From Duganella lactea (lineage in GTDB: Bacteria; Pseudomonadota; Gammaproteobacteria; Burkholderiales; Burkholderiaceae_D), in assembly GCF_009857505.1 (NCBI RefSeq), contig NZ_WWCP01000030.1:1-64000 (forward strand): 64,000 nucleotides of DNA, given 5' to 3'. Below, in pieces: positions 51,013 to 58,530 of this stretch (position 1 is its first letter; every line of letters starts with the position of its first letter). A program made the position numbers and the translations under genes. The notes beneath the pieces were generated by a model. That model saw only the letters and a list, made by a program, of their open reading frames with translations, did no database searches and was not told where the DNA came from.

Positions 51013-51914
51013 GCCGGCGCGGCGCTCAGCAGGCCGCGCTCGCGCAGCCATTCTTCCGCGCGGCGTGGCCACAGCGACGACGTGCCCAGCCCCTGGCGCA
51101 TGCCCATGCCATGGCCGCCATGCTCGAACAGATACATCTCGGTCGGCACCTTGGCCTTGGTCAGCGCCTGATAGAACAGGATGCTGTTCTCGACCGGCAC
51201 CGTGTTATCTTCCTGCGTGTGGATCAGCAGCGTGGGCGGCGTGGCTGGCGTGACCTGTTTTTCCAGCGACATCAGCGTCAGATCCTGGGCCGATGGGTTT
51301 GCGCCCAGCAGCGCCTTGCGCGAGCCGGCGTGGGCGACCGGGTCCTGCATGGTGATCACCGGGTACATCAGCATCATGAAGTCCGGCCGCGCGCTGACAC
51401 TGTCCAGCGGGGCGCCGGTGCGGCCGAGCGGGCTGTCGAAAAGTGTACCGGCGCTCGCCGCCAGATGGCCGCCGGCCGAACTGCCCATGACGCCAATGCG
51501 GTCGGCGCGGATCCCAAATTCGGCCGCCCGCGAACGCAGCGTGCGCACGGCGCGCAGCACATCCTGCAATGGCGCTGGATGTCCATACTCCTGCATGCGA
51601 TACTTCAGCACAAACGCCGTCACGCCCAAGGTGCCGAGCCAGTTGGCATACTGATCGCCCTCGCGCGCGGTGGACATGCGTACGTAGCCGCCGCCGGGAC
51701 AGATGATGACCGCCGTGCCGTTCGGATGATCGACCGCCGGCGACACCATGGTCAGCGTGGCTTCGCTGACGTTGGACGTGTAGCCGTTGCCGACTTGTTC
51801 CGGGCCGATATCGCGCTTGCCCGGCACGCCCTCCGGCCACAGTGGAATTACCTTGTCGGCGGCGGAGGCCAGGCCTGCGGCGCCGAGCATCAATACAAGA
51901 AGCATTGTTTTCAT
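51000..51914 (-). CDS. Exported alpha/beta hydrolase, acetyl-esterase-like
   Basis: The 304-residue protein has a signal peptide (MLLVLMLGAAGLASA) and an alpha/beta fold with VIICPGGGYVRMS (oxyanion region), Ser in VMGSSAGGHLA, Asp in HTQEDNTVP and His in FEHGGHGMG. Such BD-FAE/xylan acetyl esterases deacetylate plant polysaccharides, which suits a rhamnose locus. The ATG at 51914 follows no clear ribosome site but begins the signal peptide. The gene is divergent from the next with only 13 bp between the start codons. Confidence 0.85.
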   Translation of the reverse strand: MKTMLLVLMLGAAGLASAADKVIPLWPEGVPGKRDIGPEQVGNGYTSNVSEATLTMVSPAVDHPNGTAVIICPGGGYVRMSTAREGDQYANWLGTLGVTAFVLKYRMQEYGHPAPLQDVLRAVRTLRSRAAEFGIRADRIGVMGSSAGGHLAASAGTLFDSPLGRTGAPLDSVSARPDFMMLMYPVITMQDPVAHAGSRKALLGANPSAQDLTLMSLEKQVTPATPPTLLIHTQEDNTVPVENSILFYQALTKAKVPTEMYLFEHGGHGMGMRQGLGTSSLWPRRAEEWLRERGLLSAAPAQTK

Positions 51915-51927
51915 AGAGGAGACCTGA

Positions 51928-52557
51928 GTGAAAAAGTTGTTGAGTGCTGCGATATTAACTCTGTGCGCGCAATCCGCGGGGGCGGTTGACCTGTTTAATG
52001 GCCGCGATTTCAGCGGATGGACGCTGCAAACCACGCCGGCCGCGAAAGTCGGCGACGCCTTCCGCGTGCTGCCGGGCGGTGTGATCGCCTCGGCCGGTGC
52101 GCCGTCCGGATTTTTGGCGACCACCGAAAACTACCGCAACTACAAGCTGCATGTCGAGTGGCGCTGGAGCGGCAAACCGGGCAACGGCGGCGTGCTGCTG
52201 CACATCACCCCCGGCACGTTTGACCGCGTCTGGCCGGTCAGCCTGCAGGTCCAGACCAAGAACGGCAACGCCGGCGACCTGTTGCCGATGGCCGCCGCCA
52301 GCTTCGCCGAACCGTTGACCAGCGCTCCCGGCGCGGCCACGCGCATCAAAGCCCACACGGCGGCGGATAGCGAAAAGCCGGTCGGCGAATGGAACGAATG
52401 CGACATCGTTAGCCGCGACGGCACGGTGGAAGTAACGGTGAACGGCGTGCCGCAAAATCGTGTGACGCAGGTGTCGCCGGCATCGGGGCGCATCGGCTTC
52501 CAGCTGGAAGGCACGCCATACGAGTTGCGCAACGTGACATTGACGCCGCTCGATTAG
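51928..52557 (+). CDS. DUF1080 (3-keto-disaccharide hydrolase domain) exported protein
   Basis: The 209-residue protein starts at a GTG with AGAGGAG at 51915-51921, has a signal peptide (cut near SAGA) and a concanavalin-like DUF1080 fold: DLFNGRDFSGWTL, YKLHVEWRWSGKPGNGGVLLH, GEWNECDIVSRDG, GRIGFQLEG. The family cleaves 3-keto-glycosides or binds sugars in the periplasm. It ends 28 bp before the reverse-strand glycine-rich gene's stop. Confidence 0.88.
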   Translation: MKKLLSAAILTLCAQSAGAVDLFNGRDFSGWTLQTTPAAKVGDAFRVLPGGVIASAGAPSGFLATTENYRNYKLHVEWRWSGKPGNGGVLLHITPGTFDRVWPVSLQVQTKNGNAGDLLPMAAASFAEPLTSAPGAATRIKAHTAADSEKPVGEWNECDIVSRDGTVEVTVNGVPQNRVTQVSPASGRIGFQLEGTPYELRNVTLTPLD

Positions 52558-52585
52558 CGCGCAGAGAAGAGGGGGCGTGGCGCGA

Positions 52586-52933
52586 TCAGTCGCCACCACC
52601 ACAGCCGCCGCCAACGCCGGCCACGCCCAGATCAGCGCCGCAATAATGGCAAGCGGGATGGGCGCGCTTGCAAAACTGCTCGTAGTTTTTTGTGTAGAGA
52701 ATGAACTCGTGCCATAACTCGTCCACCACCTGCGACGGCATGGATACGAACTGGCGTCCGCTTTTCAGGTGCGCCAGAAAGAACTGCCGCAGCGCTTGCG
52801 CCACAAGCTGGCAGTCCTTCAGGCTCAATTGCAGATAGGTGGCGCGCAGTTTGTCGAATAGACCTACCGGCAGCATGAAGTCGCGGATGTAGGCCTCACG
52901 TCGCGCGCGGCGCGGAGATGCTGCGATATTCAT
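52586..52933 (-). CDS. Glycine-rich-domain-containing protein-like
   Basis: The 115-residue protein resembles the plant GRDP-type domain: YLQLSLKDCQLVAQALRQFFLAH, then PSQVVDELWHEFILYTKNYEQFC and a Cys/Gly-rich tail CHYCGADLG to GGGCGGGD, in which Cys and His could bind metal. The ATG at 52933 follows GAGGATC; an earlier start at 52990 lies over the terminator. Function is unknown. It is downstream of the di-heme lipoprotein gene on the same strand. Confidence 0.7.
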   Translation of the reverse strand: MNIAASPRRARREAYIRDFMLPVGLFDKLRATYLQLSLKDCQLVAQALRQFFLAHLKSGRQFVSMPSQVVDELWHEFILYTKNYEQFCKRAHPACHYCGADLGVAGVGGGCGGGD

Positions 52934-52945
52934 ATTGAGATCCTC

Positions 52946-52981
52946 AAAAAAAATGCCGAACATCGCGAGATGTCCGGCATT
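52946..52981 (-). terminator. Rho-independent terminator after the di-heme lipoprotein gene
   Basis: On the minus strand ATGCCGGACAT, a 6-nt loop and ATGTTCGGCAT (one G-T wobble) form a stem followed by eight T residues (plus A run 52946-52953). It lies between the lipoprotein stop at 53002 and the start codon at 52933 of the glycine-rich gene. Confidence 0.9.
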
Positions 52982-53001
52982 CAAAAACAACTAAGGAATG
53001 A

Positions 53002-56000
53002 TTACAACGACTTCAGGAAGGCCATCAATGCCTCGCGGTCGGTCTTGCTCAGCGCTTCGAAGCGCTGGCGCGACTTGGTTGCTTCGCCGTCGTGCCACAT
53101 GATGGCTTCCGTCAGGCTGCGCGCGCGGCCGTCGTGCAGGTAGCCGACCTTGGCGCTGTTGCCCATGACTTTCTCGGTGTAGCCGATGCCCCACAGCGGC
53201 GCGGTACGCCACATATTGCCCTTGGCTTGACCTTCCGCGAACTTGTCGGCCAGGCCGTCGCCCATGTCATGCAGCAGCAGGTCGGTGTACGGACGGATGG
53301 TCTGGTTGCGCAGCTCCGCAAACAGATGGCCCGAACCGGTCTTCATCTCGACGGTGTGGCAAGCCGCGCAGCGCATGCCCTGGAAGACCTTGGCGCCAGC
53401 CGCCACTTTGGCAGGGTCCACGTTCAGTTCATCGATTGGCGCCACGCCTTTCGGGAAGCCGCTGGCCAGACTGCGTTGCGCCGGCACGGCGACCAGCGCC
53501 AGGTAGTGGGACAACGATTGCAGGTCCGCTTCCGAGATGCCTTTTTGCGTGGCGGCGGCGCCGCAACCGGCGGGATCGGCGTCGCACGAGCGGTTGTGGT
53601 AGAGCGGCGAAGTCACCGCCATGTCCAGTAGCAGCGCCGATGCGGCCTGCTGGCGCAGCGTCGCCTTCGATGCCTTCCAGCCGAAGCGGCCCAGACGCAC
53701 CGCGCCCGATTCCGGATCATAGACGTAGTTGGCCACGCCTTTTACGCCATCCACGTCCGGCGTGCCGGTGGCGCGCGCCAGGATGTCGGCTTCCGGCACC
53801 GCTTCGAGCAGGCCGGCGCCGATGATCGGCTGTGCGGCGCGCAGCGAGATGGTATCCGGCGTTGGACCTTCAAACGCCAGCTTGGGCTTGCGCAGTTCGA
53901 CCGTCGTGCCATCGGCCAGCTTTTTGGTGGCGGTGTCGAAGCCCGCGACGCGCACGCCAGTGCCCCAGTTTTGCGGCGTGCCGCTGGAGGACACGGCGTT
54001 CATCTGCACTGCGGTGCCGTAAGTCGGATGCGGCATTTGCTGGCCGGCGGCGTTGGTGGTCGCAACGCGCACCGACATGCTGTCCAGCTTCTGGTTGATC
54101 GCGACCGGCGCCACGCTGCGGCCATTGTTGACGTGGCAGGCGAAGCACGACGACTGGTTGAAGCGCTGGCCTTGCAGGCCCACCGCCGCGTCATAGCGGT
54201 CATTGCCGGGTTCATTGTGATCGCCGGTGCTGAAGTTGGTATGGAACAGGCGGCGGCCTTCAACGAAGCGCTGCATATTCTGCATGCCGATGTTGGTATG
54301 CGGCTGCTGGAACATGAACAACGCGTTGTCCGAGTAGTTATAGCCCACCGAACCGAGACCGCCCGACAGTGTTTCCGCCGGCAGCGGCACGGAGTTCAGG
54401 CGGGGCTGCACGCCGTACCATGGCTTCAGGCCCTGTCCGACCACGTACACCCACTCATACGAGTAGTAACGGATGCCGCCATTGTCGCCCTTGGACTGCA
54501 TCGACTCATTGGTGGAGAACATCGATGGCGACACCTCGATCACATCGCCCTGTACCAGCGGACGGGCGTTGATGGCCTTGCCGGCGATCGGGAAGCCGTC
54601 GGCATCCAGCGCGGTCATGCCCGGATAGTTTTTCACCTGCAGCGTGCAGGCGCTGTTGATGCCATTGGCGCTGGCCAGTTTGTTGTTGGCGGGGTAGGCG
54701 ATTGGTTTGCAGACCTTGACGCTGTCGTCGACCAATTGGCCCGGCGCCATCCAGCCATAACCGGTCACGCCTGGGCGGTCGATGCCGCGGAAGAAGGCGA
54801 TGCCGCCGCTGAGGAAGTCCACCGTGGTGTACTGGTTGACCGTCAGCGTAGGCTTGGTCACGCCAGGCACGCGGCTGTTGTCGATGATCTCCACGCCCCA
54901 GGTGCGGTTCTTGAAGTATTGCGGCACGAAGGTCAGGTAGTTACCCGGACCTTTATCGACCGGCAGGCCGGTGACAGGATCGACGGTTTCGTTGGGGCCA
55001 TAGCCGATCTCGTTCCACTCCTCACCACGTTCGCGGCCATGACGCGCCAGGCCGCGCGCGCCGAAGCGGGTGACCAGCGTGCCGTCGGCCAGCGTGAATT
55101 GCAGCGATTCGATCGGTTCGCCCGATGCCGGCAGCGGTGCCCAGCCGGCGCCGCTGGCCGGGAATTTCATCGGCGAGGTGGCGGACGTGCCCAGCGTATT
55201 GTCGTTGCCCGGCGTCTTGAACTCGACTTCAAACAGCGAGTAGCCGTATTGGGTGGCGCGCGCCACGCCCTGCAGACGGAGGTAGCGGGCGTTGACGCCG
55301 AGGTTGAAGAACTCCTCGGTGCCGCCTTTGCCGTCGGTGACGGCGCGGATCTGCGTCCAGTTCTGGCCATCGTCGGACACCAGCAGGTTGTACTGCTTGC
55401 CATACGAGTTTTCCCACATCAGCTTCATGTAGCCGATCTGGGTTTTGGCGCCGAAGTCGTACTGAATCCAGGCGCCGTCTTCAAACGCGCTGGCCCAGCG
55501 GGTATTGGTTTTACCGTCGATGCTGTTGGCGGCCGGCATGCCGGGGTTTTCCAGCTTCGACGAGGTGGCTTCCACCGGCTGGATAGCGACGCCAGGCTTG
55601 GTCGGGTCGATGATCACCGGATCGGTGGTGGTCGGCGGCGTGGTGGGATCGCCAGGCGTGGCGGTCGAACCGCCGGAATAGGCCTGGATCTCGAAGATCG
55701 AATAGCCGTAATTGGTCGAGCGCTTCACGCCCTGCATGCGCAGATAGCGGCCTTGCGCGTTCAAGTTACCCCAGTCCTCAATGCCGCCGGCGCTGTTGTC
55801 GACGGTCTTGATGGTGGTCCAGGTGGCATTATCGTCGGACACCTGCAGCAGGTACTTGGTGGCGTGCGCGTTTTCCCACTCGATGTGGACGCGGTTGATG
55901 GGCTTGGACGCACCAAAATCCAGCGTCAGGTATTGGTCGTCGCTGAACAGGCTGCCCCAGCGGGTGTTCTGGTTGTGGTCGATGGCGGCGGCGGCCGACA

Positions 56001-56229
56001 GGTCGCCCCGTTCGGCACCGCTGGAGTTGGCGGCGGCCGGCGTTAGCGCCACTTCGGGATCGGCGGCGCCCCCCATGACCTTGAGACTGGCGGTACGGTC
56101 TTGCGCGCCTGGCGCGCTGTCGCTGCCGCCGCAGGCCGCCAGCACCAGGCTGAGGGCAAGTGGAAGTCCTGTTGCAGCGAGCCGGTGAAACGTTTCCAAC
56201 GACCGTGGTCGTTGCCGATTTTTATACAT
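53002..56229 (-). CDS. Lipoprotein with two discoidin domains and a di-heme oxidoreductase domain
   Basis: The 1075-residue protein has a lipoprotein signal (LVLAAC, Cys33), two F5/8-type-C (discoidin) carbohydrate-binding domains (about 55-200 and 220-350, each with NTRW and WENAHATKY- or WENSYGKQY-type strands), and a DHOR-type cytochrome domain with two CxxCH sites, Cys695-His699 and Cys954-His958. DHOR proteins are periplasmic or surface di-haem enzymes; some relatives act as rubber or polymer oxygenases, or in peroxide chemistry. The sugar-binding modules suggest a surface enzyme that acts on polymer. The start follows AAGGGGAT. Confidence 0.85.
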   Translation of the reverse strand: MYKNRQRPRSLETFHRLAATGLPLALSLVLAACGGSDSAPGAQDRTASLKVMGGAADPEVALTPAAANSSGAERGDLSAAAAIDHNQNTRWGSLFSDDQYLTLDFGASKPINRVHIEWENAHATKYLLQVSDDNATWTTIKTVDNSAGGIEDWGNLNAQGRYLRMQGVKRSTNYGYSIFEIQAYSGGSTATPGDPTTPPTTTDPVIIDPTKPGVAIQPVEATSSKLENPGMPAANSIDGKTNTRWASAFEDGAWIQYDFGAKTQIGYMKLMWENSYGKQYNLLVSDDGQNWTQIRAVTDGKGGTEEFFNLGVNARYLRLQGVARATQYGYSLFEVEFKTPGNDNTLGTSATSPMKFPASGAGWAPLPASGEPIESLQFTLADGTLVTRFGARGLARHGRERGEEWNEIGYGPNETVDPVTGLPVDKGPGNYLTFVPQYFKNRTWGVEIIDNSRVPGVTKPTLTVNQYTTVDFLSGGIAFFRGIDRPGVTGYGWMAPGQLVDDSVKVCKPIAYPANNKLASANGINSACTLQVKNYPGMTALDADGFPIAGKAINARPLVQGDVIEVSPSMFSTNESMQSKGDNGGIRYYSYEWVYVVGQGLKPWYGVQPRLNSVPLPAETLSGGLGSVGYNYSDNALFMFQQPHTNIGMQNMQRFVEGRRLFHTNFSTGDHNEPGNDRYDAAVGLQGQRFNQSSCFACHVNNGRSVAPVAINQKLDSMSVRVATTNAAGQQMPHPTYGTAVQMNAVSSSGTPQNWGTGVRVAGFDTATKKLADGTTVELRKPKLAFEGPTPDTISLRAAQPIIGAGLLEAVPEADILARATGTPDVDGVKGVANYVYDPESGAVRLGRFGWKASKATLRQQAASALLLDMAVTSPLYHNRSCDADPAGCGAAATQKGISEADLQSLSHYLALVAVPAQRSLASGFPKGVAPIDELNVDPAKVAAGAKVFQGMRCAACHTVEMKTGSGHLFAELRNQTIRPYTDLLLHDMGDGLADKFAEGQAKGNMWRTAPLWGIGYTEKVMGNSAKVGYLHDGRARSLTEAIMWHDGEATKSRQRFEALSKTDREALMAFLKSL

Positions 56230-56354
56230 GTTATCCCCTTGGCTTTCGGCTGGTGTGAAGTGTGCCGGCGGTTATCCCGCGCGCGTCGCGAATTTTCCTA
56301 CAGAAAAAGTTATGCGAGCGCACGAATCAAAAAGAATATCGTGCGCCGCAATAA

Positions 56355-56406
56355 ATTTCCACATGGAAATGTGCGTGAAGATAGCTTGCGCCAAATTGCA
56401 TGTCAA
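56355..56406 (-). promoter_or_regulatory. Promoter and palindromic operator of the di-heme lipoprotein gene
   Basis: On the minus strand a perfect TTGACA (56401-56406) and TATCTT (56378-56383) are exactly 17 bp apart. Transcription would start near 56371, inside or next to the palindrome ATTTCC, 4 bases, GGAAAT (56355-56370), which is a likely repressor site. Confidence 0.75.
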
Positions 56407-56460
56407 GCCAATTAGGCAAAAATGCAACAAACCAGGGCCAGGGAACGGTTCACAAGTACG

Positions 56461-57417
56461 TTATGCGGCAATGCCCAACGGTGTGGTGGCAACGGCCTTG
56501 GTGGGAGTGACTTCGATCAATTCCTCGCGCTCGGCCATGATCGACAAGGTCAGTTCGACTATCCCTTGGGTGTCGTTGCTGTTGCCGACCATGCCGTAAG
56601 GGTGCACGGCGACGCGCCGCGTCCTGGTCGGCGAGTCGGGTATCCATTCGAGCTGATAGGTGCGCAGGCCGGGCGAGCTGCCGATTGCCTCCTCGTGCAC
56701 CACGCGGCGGGTGTCGAAGAGCAGATAGTAGTCTTGCTCAGCCACAAAGGTGGTATCGGTCCATCTGTAGTTGCCGTCACCATGGCCATAACCACCGGCG
56801 CCGCAGCTCAGCTTGCTGATCAGCTCCTTCTGCGTTTTACGGATTTCAAAACGCCGCTCGCGCTCCAGTACAACGATGGTGCTACCCATCTGGCCGGTCT
56901 TCAGGCCGACCGCATTGAAGGCGACCAGAAAGTCCTGGGCGGGATCATAATCGAATTCCAACACCTTGTCGCCGCCGCCGCCCAGCGTGCTGGTCGGCTC
57001 GGCGGGCTGGGGCGTGGCGCCGATGACGGTGTAGCTGACATCTTCGGTGCGGCCATTGCGGATGGAAACCAGAATTTTATCGCCGCTGTAGGTCTGAATC
57101 CAGGCGGCGATCAGCTGATTGGAATGCTGAGCCATGCAAGTGGCATAGGCCGCCGCCGTGCTGGCCGACAGCGTGCGGCGATAGGAACTGGTGTGCAGAT
57201 CCGAGTAGCCCGCCGCGATGAACAGCTTGGTCAAATCATTGCGGCGCAGCTTGAATTCATCGTAGCCGCCTGAAAAATACTCGGGGAAGCTGGCGTTGTA
57301 CTCCTGCTTCATCGACTCGTAGTTCTGCTGGTTAATATATTGCAGCATGGTGTAGCGGTTGGTGAGGCTGGAGCTGACGGCTTCCACATCGAACTGCAGC
57401 AAGTCTTCGCACGGCAT
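56461..57417 (-). CDS. Protein of unknown function (318 aa)
   Basis: I do not recognise this 318-residue protein. It has no signal peptide. The N-terminus is helical (LTNRYTMLQYINQQNYESMKQEY), the middle has VSIRNGRTEDVSYTVIG, and the C-terminal part (VAVHPYGMVGNSND) looks beta-rich. A short GGYGHGDGNY stretch could be a flexible loop. It is preceded by AAGGAGA and lies downstream of a LuxR regulator with a palindrome between them; the regulator may control it. Confidence 0.6.
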   Translation of the reverse strand: MPCEDLLQFDVEAVSSSLTNRYTMLQYINQQNYESMKQEYNASFPEYFSGGYDEFKLRRNDLTKLFIAAGYSDLHTSSYRRTLSASTAAAYATCMAQHSNQLIAAWIQTYSGDKILVSIRNGRTEDVSYTVIGATPQPAEPTSTLGGGGDKVLEFDYDPAQDFLVAFNAVGLKTGQMGSTIVVLERERRFEIRKTQKELISKLSCGAGGYGHGDGNYRWTDTTFVAEQDYYLLFDTRRVVHEEAIGSSPGLRTYQLEWIPDSPTRTRRVAVHPYGMVGNSNDTQGIVELTLSIMAEREELIEVTPTKAVATTPLGIAA

Positions 57418-57484
57418 GATGGTCTCCTTCGGCGTTACAGGTTAAGGGGAGACCATTATCCAGCGCAGGCGGAAGGGCGGACAG

Positions 57485-57498
57485 GATGCAAATGCATC
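57485..57498. promoter_or_regulatory. Palindrome GATGCA-AA-TGCATC between luxR-type and unknown genes
   Basis: A perfect 6-bp inverted repeat with a 2-bp centre sits 68 bp before the unknown gene's start and overlaps the LuxR gene's stop codon (57497-57499). It may be a LuxR-type binding site or part of a hairpin. Confidence 0.45.
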
Positions 57499-58456
57499 AT
57501 TGAGGTTGACGCAGGAGCACGGCCAGCGCGGCCTTGTCGTGCACGTCCAGCTTCAGATATACGCGTTGCAGCGTATTGCGCGCCGTCGCCGGTGTGATGT
57601 TGAGCGCCTTGGCGACCGCCTTCGCCCTCATGCCCTGGCCATACAAACCGGCCACCTGCAACTCGCGCCGCGACAGTTGCATCAGCGGTGAACGCGCCGT
57701 CACGCGCAGAAACAGCAGCGTGCGGTATCGCTGGCAGTGCGCCACGAGGTGCTTGCCCGTGTATCGGTCGACGCCGGTGCGCCGCAACGCCTCCAGCAAC
57801 GCCGTCGGCAGGCGCACCGCATGCCAGCCGGGCCATTCGGCCACCATCAAGGCCAGCGCACTGGCGGCGCAGTGCTGAATCGCGCCATTCGCTTCGGCAA
57901 TCAACAGCGCGCCGTGCGCCGGCGGCAAATCGGTCGCCATCGCCAGTTGGCGGTTGAGTTTCAAGGCTTCCTGCAGATGCGGCATCAGCCACTGCACCAG
58001 TTGCTTCTGCCGCAGGCCGAAATGCGCGGCGTCGTGCGCACGGTACAGCGACAGTCCATCGACCAGGCCGGTTTCCGCATCGGGCAGCATGACGGCCAGG
58101 CCGTTGCGATGCTCGTAGCGCTGCACATAGTCGCGCATGATGGCGTGCGGCGGCGCGGCAAACAGTGTGCCACAGTGAAATGACACCGGCTTGCCCGGAT
58201 GGGCCAGCACATGCGGCAGCACCACGTCCTGCCGCTGGATGGTTTCCCAGTCCAGCGCATTATCGGTGGGGATGTTGTCCATGATGCAGCCGTGAACCAC
58301 CACCGCACCGCTGCTGATGTCGGCACGCAGCATCCGCGCGAAATCGAAGCCGACCGCCACGCGCAGCATGGCCATCAGCACCGCCGGAAATTCGTCCGCT
58401 GGCAGCGTCCGCGCGGCGTGATAGATGTCGAGTAGCAGGGTGTTGTAGTCGTCCAT
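57497..58456 (-). CDS. LuxR-type regulator with an N-terminal sensor
   Basis: The 319-residue protein has an N-terminal region of about 250 residues with no clear family (possibly GAF/PAS-like) and a C-terminal LuxR helix-turn-helix: LSRRELQVAGLYGQGMRAKAVAKALNITPATARNTLQRVYLKLDV. No autoinducer-binding or response-regulator receiver motif is visible. The AACGAGG/CCTCGTT inverted repeat at 58490-58508 just upstream may be its own operator. Confidence 0.8.
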   Translation of the reverse strand: MDDYNTLLLDIYHAARTLPADEFPAVLMAMLRVAVGFDFARMLRADISSGAVVVHGCIMDNIPTDNALDWETIQRQDVVLPHVLAHPGKPVSFHCGTLFAAPPHAIMRDYVQRYEHRNGLAVMLPDAETGLVDGLSLYRAHDAAHFGLRQKQLVQWLMPHLQEALKLNRQLAMATDLPPAHGALLIAEANGAIQHCAASALALMVAEWPGWHAVRLPTALLEALRRTGVDRYTGKHLVAHCQRYRTLLFLRVTARSPLMQLSRRELQVAGLYGQGMRAKAVAKALNITPATARNTLQRVYLKLDVHDKAALAVLLRQPQ

Positions 58457-58489
58457 GGCAGACCATCCTGCCGAGATGATAACGGCGCT

Positions 58490-58508
58490 AACGAGGACCG
58501 ACCTCGTT
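58490..58508. promoter_or_regulatory. Inverted repeat before the LuxR-type gene
   Basis: AACGAGG (58490-58496) and CCTCGTT (58502-58508) are perfect arms around a 5-bp centre, 34 bp upstream of the LuxR start and 22 bp past the rlhA stop. It has no T run, so it is more likely an operator than a terminator. Confidence 0.4.
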
Positions 58509-58530
58509 TAGCGCAAACCCGCGCCGCTCT

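Noticed and set aside
53971..56046. 691-codon plus-strand frame opposite the di-heme lipoprotein gene
   Set aside because: Antisense shadow with biased composition.
58490..58508. Terminator for the recombinase-side genes
   Set aside because: The hairpin has no T run on either strand; kept only as a weak operator candidate.
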